Positions 35,573 to 46,638 of a stretch of 64,000 bases of DNA are shown here, piece after piece (within the stretch, counting starts at the first letter, position 1; each line of letters starts with the position of its first letter). Below the pieces are notes generated by a model. It had not been told where the DNA came from. It was given only the letters and a program-made list of their open reading frames with translations, and ran no database searches. Made by a program: the position numbers and the translations under genes. This DNA comes from Polytrichum commune (taxonomy: Eukaryota; Streptophyta; Polytrichopsida; Polytrichales; Polytrichaceae): assembly GCA_950295325.1 (NCBI GenBank), contig OX485808.1, positions 18,744,527 through 18,808,526 of the forward strand, in the 5' to 3' direction.

Positions 35573-36440
35573 TCTAGTGTTGAATGTGCCCCCTCGAGAG
35601 CTAGGTTAATAGGTTGGAGCGCATCCACTCCATAAGCCACCACGAAAGACCACCCCTTGGTAGCCAAGTGCGTGGCTACATTGCAATTACACTCCGCTCG
35701 ACCCACATAGTCCGCCCAATCTCCTTGGTCCGCCCCCACCAAGTTCCTCAAGTATTGCTTCAAGACTCCATTCACACGCTCCGTTTTCTCATCCATTTGG
35801 GAATGCAAGGCCGTGCTAAACCTTAGTTTCATTCCGACCTCCTTAGAGAAATGCATTGAAAATGCACTTGTGAACTTTGAATCTTGATCCCACACAATCA
35901 CTCTTGGCAACCCGTGGTGCCTCAACCATCCTTTGAGAAAAGGCTATGCGGTCTCCAATGCGGTGGCGGTTCCCACAATCGGCACCATGTGTGCCAACTT
36001 GGCAAACCGCTCTACCATCAACAAGATGGCATCATACCCATGTGACTCCGGCAAACTTGTGATCAAGTCCATGCACATACTATGCCATGACGCCGACGGG
36101 ATAGGCAACGGTTGCAAGAAACCGCCTTGCTTTTGGTAAGAGGCTCGGTTCACTTGGCACTTTATTCACGCCTTCACAAAGTGGGTTATATCCTCCTTTA
36201 TGCACCGCCAATGGTACCTCTTTGACACCATTCTATGGCAATTGTTTCTTTCTCCTTTATGGCCGGCAATAGGACTATCATATTCCTCCTTCAAAACCGA
36301 TAGCCTCAACTTGCCTTGTGGCACATACACCCAACTTTGCTTGCACTTGAACAATCCGTCCACCAACTTAACCTCTTTGAGCACCTTGCTCTTGCGAAGC
36401 TCACCTAAAAGCTTTTGTGCTTTGGGGTAGTTAATTTACC
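35573..36440 (-). pseudogene. Element G truncated integrase
   Basis: 36384-36166 zinc-binding region, 36153-35944 [14 protein letters not shown], 35925 leftwards VWDQDSKFTS and QMDEKTERVN, cut at 35573 after EGAHSTL. The ORF that continues past this point reads into LTR sequence. Confidence 0.85.
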
Positions 36441-36849
36441 CCTCCCGTATCTTGCATTACAAGTTTCCTTCGCCAGCACACATTAGCCACAAGGTTTGGA
36501 TGGTTCTCATTGCTTGGAACTCTTCCGGTCTACTTCGCGCATCCAACACCACATTTCCACGGTCCGGTTTGTGGATCAAATCCACCTTCATAAGCGCCAA
36601 ACTATCATGCCACCGCAATGACTTGGCGCTCACTTGCGCTTGAATGTCAAAATTCTTTTAGGACACATTGTCCATATAGACCTTTGCTTTGTGCGACCCC
36701 AAATAGTGTCGCCACATCTTCAAGTAAGGCACTACGGCAAAGAAGTTGTTTGGCATGAGTTGGTTGTCTTCTTTGACAACCATCGAGCTTCATGCTCCCA
36801 TATGCAATGGCCATCCATCTTAAATCAACAATCCGCCATTGGCAAAGTC

Positions 36850-37460
36850 ATTCACCCCCGTATGCACCTCAAAAGGTTTGTCAAGCTCCGCGAACTTGAG
36901 CACGGGCGTCTAAGAGAACTTGCTCTCAAGCTCCCCAAAGACTTGGTGGCAAGGCTCCTCCCACTCTTGGGATAGCCAATTCTTTCACAAGTCGGATAAG
37001 GTCGGATAACCATCAAGCTTAACGCTCTCATATGCAATGGCCATCCATCTTACGTTAACTATCCGCCAATGGCAAAGTCACTCGCCCCCCTCCGTATGCA
37101 CCTCAAAAGGTTTGTCAAGCTCCGCGAACTTGAACACGGGTGGCAAAGACAACTTTGTATTAAGCTCCCCAAAGACTTGGGGACAAGGCTCATCCCACTC
37201 TTGGGATAGCCCTTTCTTTCACAAATCGCACTAGGTTCGACAACCATTAAGCTTAATGCTCCCATATGCAATGGGCATCCATCTCGGATCAACATCCGCC
37301 AATGGTAAAATTACTCGCCCCCATATGCACCTCAAAAGGTTTGTTAAAGTCCGCGAACTTAAGCACGGGCGGCGAAGAGAACTTATTTTTGAGCCCCCCA
37401 AAGGCTTGGTGACAAGGCTCATCCCACTCTTGGGATAGCCATTTTCCTCAATAAGTTGAA
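36850..37460 (-). repeat. Three tandem RT-RNase H junction units in element G
   Basis: Starts near 36879, 37106 and 37337 with the same GTTTGTCAAGCTCCGCGAAC signature; period about 227-231 bp. Confidence 0.85.
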
Positions 37461-37584
37461 TAAGGTCCTAGGAACCTTAGAAAACTCTCGAATGAAGTTG
37501 TGGTACTAATTGGCTAGGCCAACAAATGACCTAAGCCCTTTTGAATCAAGGGCCAATTCTCCTTTTGGATTGCCTTGACATTCT

Positions 37585-38240
37585 TCATGTTCGTCCACCA
37601 ACTTCCTTTGTCACCACATACCTCAAGAACTCAATCTCTCGTTGAGCAAAGTTATTTTTCACTCCTTGGCGGCAATTTTTTTGGACAACACATTGGTGAA
37701 TACATCCTTGTATCTCACCAACATCACACCAATGTTGTTTGGAGGAGGTCCATCTTTCCTTGCCTCCCCATACGTTCCTTGGAGTTGCTCCAATTGAACC
37801 ACGACCATTATACTTTCTATATTTCATTTGGTCCATTAAGACCAAATTCAACTTAGGTCCTCCTACCATAGGAGTCCTTGTCAATTTGAACTTCAATTCT
37901 TTGCCATTATGACACATCATAATGCACCGCAAGCACACCGGCTTGCACCTCACATCTATCATGTGAGTTTCAAAGAAGGCGGCCTTCACAATGACATGCA
38001 TTTCATCTATTTCACTTGGTGTGAAATTTTGACAAAAATCCAATGTCCCACATTGAAAGGTTACATGCATCGCGGCCTCCTTTGTCTCATGCGGTTTGCC
38101 CTTTCCAAACCGCACCTTGGTGGGCTTGCCCGCTCTATCAATCGGCAAGCCCCAACTCCCTTGTGAGTTTTGGGCTCAAGAAGGAATGGCCTGCCTCTTT
38201 GTCAACCCATGAGACAATTCTCCCATTCATTTGAGCCTCA
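37585..38240 (-). pseudogene. Element G protease relic and RT deletion joint
   Basis: A 187-codon open stretch (38148-37585) runs from the protease C-terminal half (TFQCGTLDFCQNFT, MIDVRCKPVCLRC) through the joint to NNFAQREIEFLRYVV. It shows that the RT core is absent without any leftover insert. DKE lies at 38195-38203. Confidence 0.82.
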
Positions 38241-38289
38241 AGGTACAAAAGACTTGGCCTTGGCTAAAGGCTACTAGCCTAGGCCACAA

Positions 38290-38600
38290 TGCCATCGTCT
38301 TACATTCGGTCCTCGGCAACTTGGCTTGGCTTGGTCCGCAAAGCCAACTTTAAACATTTCGTCCGCGGGACAAATTGGTTTGGTGCCACAAAGCCAATTT
38401 CTAATAGTTTGTCCGCAAAACAAACATGTTTTGCCTTGGTAGCACAAAGCCACCTTCCCACACTCCGTCCGCGGCACGAACATGAATTGCCTTGGTAGGA
38501 CAAACCCACCTCCCAACATTCCGTCCGCGGCACAAGTATGATTTGCTTTGGAAGCATAAAGCCACCTTTCAACATTCCGTCCGCGGCACCAACATGTTTT
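38290..38600 (-). repeat. CCGCGG-centred tandem array (element G)
   Basis: Five units in the complement, with GTCCGCGGCACAAG or GTCCGCGGCACGAAC repeated, matching the C array nearly unit for unit. Confidence 0.8.
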
Positions 38601-39255
38601 GCCTAAGTAAAATGGACCAAACAATTTGCACTCATTTCTTTGGGACCTAATTTGGCTAAAGCCACTTGTGGTGATGCGCCGCCAAACTTCTTTTTGGGAC
38701 CATCGGCTTCAATGCTCTTGCAAATTTGATGGTCCCCACCATGTCCTCAAGAAGCCTTGGGGACTTAAACAAGGCATCCACCACCCGCTTTTAAAACCCC
38801 ACCTAAAACGATGCATTTCTTAGAAAGCTCGTCCGTTTTAGGTGTATCCTTCATTTGTGCGTTTGAATAGCGCACATAGGCCTTAAGAAGCCCCGGGTGC
38901 CTCATTAACACCAAATTCATTCCAACATCAATACCTTCCAAGCATTTCGAATTGGAATTTCAATCCAACATTAATGCCCTCCAAGGTTTTGGGTCCTTTC
39001 GGTATTCTAGGCCCCAAATGTTTTTTTGAGGTTTGAGGGAGCCCTTTTCAAAGCACTCCTCCATTTTCCTTACCAAATTCACCCTCATGCCCACCATTGT
39101 CATTAGAACCAATGGTATGGTCAAATTCCACTTGCACATGATCCTTGTTCCAATTTGAGCCTCACAACCTTTTGGAAACCCCGGGCTCACCATCATAACC
39201 CGCATTTTTGATAGCCATGTTTCCCTCAAAGTGCGAGCTCAAAACTTGGAACCCT

Positions 39256-39267
39256 GCTCTGATACCA
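39256..39267 (-). other. Primer binding site (element G)
   Basis: The minus strand reads TGGTATCAGAGC, two bases from the LTR at 39270. Confidence 0.92.
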
Positions 39268-39269
39268 CG

Positions 39270-40241
39270 TGTCGCAACCCTTGCTAGGTCCCTTAATAAT
39301 CTTGCCAATTTTCGTTTCTAGCAAAGGTTACGAGCGCTAACCCTTCGCATTCCGCCATGCTAATGGATAGCTCCTCTTACCCCGGACCAATAGTTCATAG
39401 GAGGGAACCAACCCTCCTACTTGGCTTTCGGGACTCACCCCTTAATCGGTAACCCATTTCCCCAATGTGGACTTCCATCCATGGAAGTCCAATCCTATGT
39501 TGATCATCGCGTTGCCGGAGCAACACTACAACAACCCGAACCATACTAGGCAACTATGGCCTCACAATAGGCCAAAGCCCATGGAGGCCTTGCCGTTCGG
39601 CCTCGGGTGGGTGAGGCCACACCACCTCACCCATATAAGCCTCTAGGACTTCACGCGGGGCCCCTACCCCACCGTCAACCAACCTCTTGTCTCTCTCACA
39701 AGAGTTGGGGCCAAGTGGACATTTTCCTTTAGCTGCTGGGCCTAGAACCCCCCAGCAGCTTCAGACCATCATAACTTCCTTGTATGATGTCTGATCATAA
39801 CAACCAACCACTCCATCTTCATCTACGCTTCACGTAGATGCTGATGGACTCCTCACTTGCCCCATTCGGGCAAGTATTGAGGAAGTTATGCCTGTTTGAA
39901 CCTTTGCAGTCCCGGGAATCACTCCCAGGCACTGCTGTACCAGGGCGCTGTCCCGGGACAGCGCCCCACTCAAATGGCCATAACTCCTAGCTCACACCTC
40001 CGATTGAGGTGTTCTTGAGCTATCTAGAATCACCACGCCATGAGCTACGCATAACTCATGGCCTTACCCTTGTGCCTCCTAGTCTTCGTGGGTGGGAGGC
40101 GTTCCCAACGCCCGGGGCCCTCACCCACACTAGGATCACTTGGGCCCTCTCACCAACGGCGCCACAAGTCCCGGGTGTCACTCCGGGGTCCCCCTTGTGC
40201 CCATGGTGTTTCGGGCACTCCTCATGGAGAGGTGCGCGACA
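39270..40241 (-). repeat. 5' LTR of element G
   Basis: 972-bp LTR, TGTCGCAACCC to GTGCGCGACA; the right flank starts TGAGGGACACG. Confidence 0.95.
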
Positions 40242-40545
40242 TGAGGGACACGCCTGGTGTAAGCAACACAGTTGTGGTGGCCATCTCCGACTCGGTGACG
40301 CCTATGGCCTTGTACTTTGCAGGGAGCAAAAACCAAACCCTACCATCGTCAATGCGAAAGGACATCTAAAGGACAGTGTGAATCAAGTCACCGTTGTCAT
40401 CAAAGACCTCTTCCTCGACATGAATTGAGTCTGGGTGGAATCTAAACCTCAGACTAAGGAACGACTCCGCGACTTTGGCTAGACCATCATCTCCTAGAGG
40501 GATCATAAGGGGGATGGAATGGTGCAGTGCTCGGATGGTGGCCAT
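40242..40545 (-). pseudogene. Coding-like relic interrupted by element G
   Basis: Read on the minus strand from ATG at 40545, the frame runs MATIRALHHSIPLMIPLGDD and continues about 100 codons with a single stop (TAG, between HTVL and MSFRIDD) up to the LTR insertion. No family recognised. The N-terminus and mixed hydrophobic/acidic composition look protein-like, but the length is small enough for chance. If real, its 3' part lies beyond the retroelement series. Confidence 0.35.
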
Positions 40546-40726
40546 TGTAGAAGGAATGTAAATGCGAGCACACAGAAGGGAGTGGCCAAATGGGCAATGG
40601 AATTAAGCTGAGCAGAAAGTGGGGCGGTGTATATAGTGATGTGGTTAGAAGGGCATGGCAAGATGGAATCTATGAAAGACGGCGGAGACTTGGATTAGTA
40701 GTGGAATAATAAGCGGACTCATGATA
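40546..40726. other. Unique spacer
   Basis: No ORF or repeat recognised; it ends in the TGATA target site of the solo LTR. Confidence 0.5.
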
Positions 40727-41700
40727 TGTCGCGCACCTCTCCATAAGGAGTGCCCGAAACACCATGGGCACAAGGGGGACCCCGGAGTGACACCCGGGAC
40801 TTGTGGCGCCGTTGGTGAAAGGGCCCAAGTGATCCTAGTGTGGGTGAGGGCCCCGGGCGTTGGGAACGCCTCCCACCCACGGAGACTAGGATGCACAAGG
40901 GTAAGGCCATGAGCTATGCGTAGCTCATGGCGTGGTGATTCTAGAATGCTCAAGAACACCTCAATCGGAGGTGTGAGCTAGGAGTTATGGCCATTTGAGT
41001 GGGGCGCTGTCCCGGGACAGCGCCCTGGTGCAGCAGTGCCTGGGAGTGACTCCCGGGACTGCCAAGGTTCAAAGAGGCATAACGTCCTCATAACTTGCCC
41101 AAATGGGGCAAGTGAGGAGTCCATCAGCATCTACGTGAAACGTAGATGAAGATGGAGTGGTTGGTTGCTCGCATGGGACGTCATACAAGGAAGTTATGAT
41201 GGTCTGAAGCTGCTAGAGGCTTCTTAGCCCAGCGGCTAAGGGAGAATGTCCACTTGGCCCCAACTCTTGGTGGAGAGACAAGAGGTTGGTTGACGGTGGG
41301 GTAGGGGCCCCGTGGAAAGTCCTAGAGGCTTATATGGGTGAGGTGGTGTGGCCTCACCCACCCGAGGCCGAACGGCACGGCCTCCATGGGCTTTGGCCCA
41401 TTGTGAGGCCATAGTTGCCTAGTATGGTTCGGGTTGTTGTAGTGTTGCTCCGGAAATGCGATGATCAACATGGGATTGGACTTCCATGGATGGAAGTCCG
41501 CATCAAAGAAATGGGTTACCGATTAAAGGGTGAGTCCCGAAAGCAAAGTAGGAGGGTTGGTTCCCCTCTATGAGCTATATGGTCCGGGGTAGGAGGAGCT
41601 AACCATTAGCATGGCGGAATGCGAATGGTTAGCGCTCGCAACCTTTGCTAGAATTGAAAATTGGGAAGATTGTCAAGGGGGGCTAGCAAGGGTGGCGACA
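40727..41700 (+). repeat. Solo LTR with TGATA target duplication
   Basis: 974-bp LTR from TGTCGCGC to GGTGGCGACA. TGATA stands at 40722-40726 and again at 41701-41705. No internal sequence is attached on either side. Confidence 0.96.
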
Positions 41701-41990
41701 TGATAGCAACATGATTAAGAACTGAAAATGCAATGCAACAATTATTTAAGTTAGTCATGAACATATGCCAATCCAATGTAGATATATTAAGAACAAACAT
41801 GAGGCTGAATGCCGAGAGCCGTAATTATAAATACACCAGAGACCACGTGAACCATTTAGTGGATGTAAGCGACATTAAAATAGATATTGGCAAATAAGGT
41901 CATAAGAATGACGGCCACCACGAATAATGTGGAGAGCATGATAGTAGCTATGCAATAATAAATTCTAACAAATAGAATGCAACAATGTGA

Positions 41991-42566
41991 TTAACGACGA
42001 AGACGCTTATGGGGACCTTTGCCATTTTTGTCACCGTCATGTTTATGACAATGGTCAATCCCTAAACTATGAACTGCAATGCATCCTGCGCAACCGAGTC
42101 CTTGATGTTTGGGACGTGGGGCACCCCTTGATAGAGATCTAGAGTAAGTTCCCGGTTTAATAACCCCTACTTTAGAATAGGCATGATTATGGAAAGTAGA
42201 CTTGTCCTCTATCATCTTTGCATCATCCGCCTGCAAAGATGGAGACCGTGGATGTGGAGTGTGATCTGCGACCGCCGGAGTAACGGAGCAGTCAGGGGGG
42301 TTGGCAATCTTCATGTTGTTGTCGACTGCAGAACCATCGATGGACAACGTGGTGTGAATTTGAGATGAAATAGGAGCACCTAAAGGAGCAAGACTTGGGA
42401 GACCATCAGTACCCATTGGAGAAGGATATGATGATATGACATGAAGGAATGGGTACAAGTAATGGGGTATTATATACACCAAGGGTAGACACCAATACCC
42501 GAATATTTGACAACCTGGTAGATCAATTAATAGACAATATATATTCATGTAAATAGTGGACAACAT
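41991..42566 (-). CDS. Hypothetical protein, minus strand
   Basis: 191-codon ORF on the minus strand; a more natural start may be the Met in MGTDGLPSLAPLGAP near 42416, since the first ~50 residues are hydrophobic and follow AT-rich DNA. The C-terminal part contains GCAGCIAVHSLGIDHCHKHD and a basic end (GPHKRLRR), a Cys/His cluster of unknown meaning. No domain recognised. It lies head to head with the methyltransferase-type gene at 42788. It could be an exon of a larger gene that also included the 40242-40545 relic. Confidence 0.4.
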   Translation of the reverse strand: MLSTIYMNIYCLLIDLPGCQIFGYWCLPLVYIIPHYLYPFLHVISSYPSPMGTDGLPSLAPLGAPISSQIHTTLSIDGSAVDNNMKIANPPDCSVTPAVADHTPHPRSPSLQADDAKMIEDKSTFHNHAYSKVGVIKPGTYSRSLSRGAPRPKHQGLGCAGCIAVHSLGIDHCHKHDGDKNGKGPHKRLRR

Positions 42567-42787
42567 GTTTCATTTAGGATTAGATGTACTACCATAATAG
42601 TCATTACTTTATCAAAACAATATAGCTGACACCGATTAGGTAGATTAGACACTAGCAGCGCCTTTTGTAGTGTTTTAATGCAGTGTGGATAAACCGAGGA
42701 ATAAATAAAGAAATTGCAGGTTAATTATCTAAATCCAAGATAATAGGAACATAATCATGGCGCCTAGATGCTTGAGTATGGTAAGAG

Positions 42788-43066
42788 ATGAACACTCGGT
42801 CGAGAGCGAGAGCAGAACGAGAAGTGAGGAGGAGTATTGAGAAACAGAGGCGGATTGAGAGAAATGAGAGGTTCGCTACTAGAGATAACGTAGTGACCCC
42901 ATACAAATTGAGGTCAACCATGGGAAGAAAAGGAGATAATTCAAAAAAAGCTACTCACAGTCGTTCAAAGCGATATGTTGAGTCATTTGAAAAGGCGGAG
43001 GTTGCTCCCATTAGGTTATTCTCTTTAGGAGAGGAAGACAACTCTGTGGAAAATGAAGAAATTCAG
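42788..43066 (+). CDS. ParB/methyltransferase-type gene, exon 1 (basic N-terminus)
   Basis: ATG at 42788 opens 93 codons rich in Arg, Glu and Lys (MNTRSRARAEREVRRSIEKQ), ending in EEIQ at a good donor CAG|GTATGC. The basic Arg-rich start suggests a nuclear protein or nucleic-acid contact. The splice phase is 0. That it belongs to the gene downstream is inferred from strand, phase compatibility and shared intron repeat family, so the link is moderate. Confidence 0.5.
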
Positions 43067-43221
43067 GTATGCTCTGGTTACATTACATTCATGTTGAATT
43101 TATTCAAAGTTTATGAGTCCCCGGCATAGTTGGCTTCAAAGGGAATCATTATGTCTTTAGAGGCAGCTCCCCTATACAATCAACATCAATTGTTGAAGAT
43201 ACTTTGTCGCATCATTGCAAG

Positions 43222-43434
43222 TTTGGAACCAAACCTAAACCTGGTTCCGGGCAGAGGCAACAGCAACCAGGAAGCGCAGCATCGAGTGAATCTACTTCGG
43301 AAAACACTAGGCAACAGATCATTCGGAACAGTGAGGACGTTGAGTGCGAAGAGGAAATATTGGGTCGAGAGGAAGCCAACATGGAGACCGATGGCGAGTA
43401 CTCTACAGAAGAGGTCAACCAGTTAAACCAATGA
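43222..43434 (+). CDS. ParB/methyltransferase-type gene, exon 2 (acidic linker)
   Basis: After acceptor ATTGCAAG at 43220-43221 the frame gives FGTKPKPGSGQRQQQPG, then a Ser/Glu-rich segment to QLNQ and TGA at 43432-43434. To join the next exon in phase it would have to leave at GAG|GTCAAC (43413), a weak donor. Otherwise exons 1-2 are a separate short gene. No domain recognised. Confidence 0.4.
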   Translation, partial: FGTKPKPGSGQRQQQPGSAASSESTSENTRQQIIRNSEDVECEEEILGREEANMETDGEYSTEEVNQLNQ

Positions 43435-43619
43435 AAATTATTTCAATTTGTCTTGTTGTTTGGAATGTAAATAATGAAGGGTAGGGTTTCATTCCCCGAA
43501 CCCTGATTGTTTTCCTAAATCTAAATCGTAGAAGGTGGGCTATAGGCATAGATTTCAGGTTCTCCCATTATGTGGTTGTTGAATATATGGGGTTCGGGAC
43601 CGAACCCTTCATTTGGAGG
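43435..43619 (+). repeat. Start of the 85-bp-family repeat in intron 2
   Basis: Contains GGGCTATAGGCATAGATTTC and ATATATGGGGTTCGGGACCG, the second unit type of the arrays seen further right. It is cut at 43619 by the LTR-type insertion. Confidence 0.7.
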
Positions 43620-46600
43620 TGTGGTACTTTTGGGCCACCCCCTTTCGAGGGAGCCTAAAAGTATCACACAAGCCCTTCGGTGAAGGTGGCCTGCATTTGC
43701 AGGCGCCCAAGCCGAACCCGGATGATAGGTGTATAACGTGAGTAGTTAGATTTTTAAGGGAGATTAAATATGCGTCGTAGTACCTCCGGAGGTTAGGCCT
43801 TAGTTTTTTACTAGTGTGGCTTTAAACTCCACTAACCAATTTCATATCTAGTTCTAACCTTAACCTACAACCTATTCTACGCGCAGACGCACCAGCCTTG
43901 AAACCAAGGCAATCCTAATTTGTGAATTGGGATGGTTCTGATACACCCAACCGGGTGTGACTCATACCACCCTAACTCAACGAACGGAATAACGACAATT
44001 TGATAGACCATTCAATTCTTCCTATTTCTTTATTTAGTTCTATTTAGTTTTCTAAGCGGGGGAACTTGGCCTAAGTCCCACCCTTCACACAAATTCCTTC
44101 TTAATTACTTACTTTTGTTTGCACGTCCTAACTTACTACATTAACATATTAGGCATCACCCCTTACCTCGGGTCTCTTGCCAACAAGGGTTTACGATTTA
44201 TTTTGTATGTTTTGATTGTTAAATGTGTTTACACTGGATAGACCACGAAATGCAACTAAATGGGACCAGGGTGACGGGCGACCTGTAGGTTCAACCTGTT
44301 GCGCAATCTTCATAAATTGGGCCATTACTCCCAATCTATGGGGCCAACAACATAATAGTGGATTCGCGGGTCATTAACCCCACCTTTCCACCAACAACAT
44401 TCAGAGTGGTCGTGTCGGTGATTAATCCGACTTACCACATACGAAACTTGCTAATAAATGAAGCTACTACCACAAAACATACCAAGGGCCCCGAAAACAA
44501 TGGAATTGGGTACTCCCTTGGCGGTCAAGTGGTCAAGCCACTTGACCTTACGAGATAGGTGAGTGGGTTTAGAGATGCGTACCTTAGCCGTGCTCCCTCC
44601 AATCCTAAATGGAAGGCTTAAGGTTAGTTAATTTACCTCAATTTTCCTCGGTTGATTTGGGCTTGATGTAGGCCGAGCCGCTACCTCCTTCCTTGCTCCA
44701 CTTTCCGAGCGTCGACCTTGCCTCCTTCTTTGTAACTAGTTTGGTAGTAAGCGTACCTTAGTTAACAATTAAAATATAAAGTGTCATTCTGCCCTGTAAT
44801 TTAATCCTAAGCATAATATTTATACTTAGTGCACCAAATTATTTTTCCAATGATCTAAAAATCACTCTAATCGGATAAGAAATGCAAAAGTTATGAGGGT
44901 TGGAAGTGTGAGGTCGATTCAACCGACCCTTCCAACCCACCTATCTACCTTCTAACTTCAAGAATTCATAGCACATTCCTTACTACTTGGATCTAGGCTT
45001 TCCTTATACCATTGGAAAGCTATGAACAAGCTCTAACTAGAAAAATTATGACATCAGCAGGTTAAGCTAATAGAAATTCAGCGGACTCCTTGTAACACAG
45101 CAGTCAATCAAGAAGGCTTAAACTATGTATCTCGCCTTCAACAATTCATAGCACATTCCTTACTACTTGGATCTAGGCTTTCCTTATACCATTGGAAAGC
45201 TATGAACAAGCTCTAACTAGAAAAATTATGACATCAGCAGGTTAAGCTAATAGAAATTCAGCGGACTCCTTGTAACACAGCAGTCAATCAAGAAGGCTTA
45301 AACTATGTATCTCGCCTTCAACAATTCATATCTAATTCAAATCTTAGTCAAATCAAACGTTCTATATGACCCTGGAGAGATATTAAAAAGATGTATTTGA
45401 TAAAAATATGTGATTAGAAAGGTAAGCCGAAGTGAACCCAGCAGGTCCTCTGTAATGCAGCAGTCAACCAAAAGTTCTCAAACTATGTGTCCCATCTTGC
45501 ACAATTCATATCTAATTCAAATCATGCTCAAATCAAATGTTCTAAGCCATTTTGGAAAGCTACACAAAAGTTCTACTTGGGAAAAATATAATTTCTTGGA
45601 ATTAAAATTCCTATTGGGCTCGCAGGTCTGATCCAGCAGCCGCTACCCACAAGACCACCCAGTTTTTCTACTCCATCTTTGAAAATCCATAACTAATTGT
45701 CATCTCAACCAAATCACAAATGGGAAATGGCTATGGATAGCTATATGAAATCTCTCTAAGAGAAAAATGATAAGTATCTCGTTCTAGCTTTTGAATTAAG
45801 CCTTCAGGGCATTGGCAGATGAGGTCTATAATGCCTCTACTCAAAAATCTACCATCCAACCTACCTCTACAAAAGAAGGAATAATTTTGTTGGTGTGTTA
45901 ATAAACACACAACCTAACTAGGAGAGAGAGAGTAGAGGAGGTTCTCAAGCCTTTCTTTTAGACCATTGAGAATACATGCTAAAGGATTTTTTCCTAACTA
46001 CATTGAAGCAGGGCTTCGCCCAAAAAACTAGAGAAAGAGAGAGAGCTACAAGGTGGAAGGAGGGGTTTTTAAACCCTCTCACAAAAGGGTTGGACCCCTC
46101 CTCCACCGGATCCATTTTTCAAACCCTTTCCCGAAATTTTGGCTCGGGGGTTTTCCCGGTTGAGGTTGCCACCCTCTCGCCGAGGTGGCTCCGACAAAAA
46201 ACCTTTAGAAATCTTTCTAATTTTTCCGCCATCGAGTTGGCAAGGGGGCAAGTGGGCAAGTATCCCCCTTGCTTTCTTTCTTTTTTGTCTTCAAAATTCT
46301 TCACGCCGATTTTATCTTCTTACGTAAAACACCTCCAATAGTCTTGTGTGCCTCACACTAACTAATAAACTAACACTTGCTTAGCTAGCATCTACTAGCA
46401 TTTGCTTAATAACTAGCATCTACTAATATTTGCTTAGCTAGTTGTTTTTACTAGCTAGCACATTTTTTCTACTTTGCTATCTTCTAGCACTACTTAGTTT
46501 CATTTTGACCTTCCTTCTTCTAGGCTAAATGCTAAATGAACTAATTTTTCCTAAATTCCCTATCAATTCTAACTTTTAATGCTAACATTCTAACTAAAGG

Positions 46601-46638
46601 TGATCCCGCAGAGTGGTGGACCACTCAAAGGGTTCACA
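43620..46638. mobile_element. 3019-bp LTR-type insertion with GGAGG target duplication
   Basis: It begins TGTGGTACTTTTGGG at 43620 and ends AGGGTTCACA at 46638. GGAGG lies at 43615-43619 and again at 46639-46643, and joining the flanks restores the canonical repeat text TTTGGAGGTCCCTAAG. TG...CA ends plus a 5-bp target duplication indicate an LTR retroelement product. No internal PBS, polypurine tract, pol domain or second LTR was seen, so it is probably a solo LTR of a long-LTR element or a non-autonomous large derivative. It carries the 180-bp tandem repeats at 44964-45330 and a GAGAGAGA run near 46033. Confidence 0.8.
44850..45800. repeat. ~180-bp tandem repeat series, two units identical
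   Basis: Bases 44964-45149 recur exactly 180 bp later (45144-45329), covering GCACATTCCTTACTACTTGG through TATGTATCTCGCCTTCAAC. Diverged relatives follow (CAATTCATATCTAATTCAAA at about 45322 and 45503) and precede, giving about five monomers. All lie inside the 3019-bp insertion. Confidence 0.85.

Larger units (their letters stand above)
35573..40241 (-). mobile_element. Ty3/gypsy element G, minus strand, 3' part missing
   Basis: 5' LTR 39270-40241, PBS 39256-39267, internal part 35573-39269. It starts abruptly at TCTAGTGTTGAATG in the integrase core at the F LTR terminus, so chromodomain, 3' tail and 3' LTR are absent. Array (five units), DKE protease, RT deletion and three RNase H units are present. 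Its LTR end at 40241 is inserted into a minus-strand coding-like relic. Confidence 0.88.
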
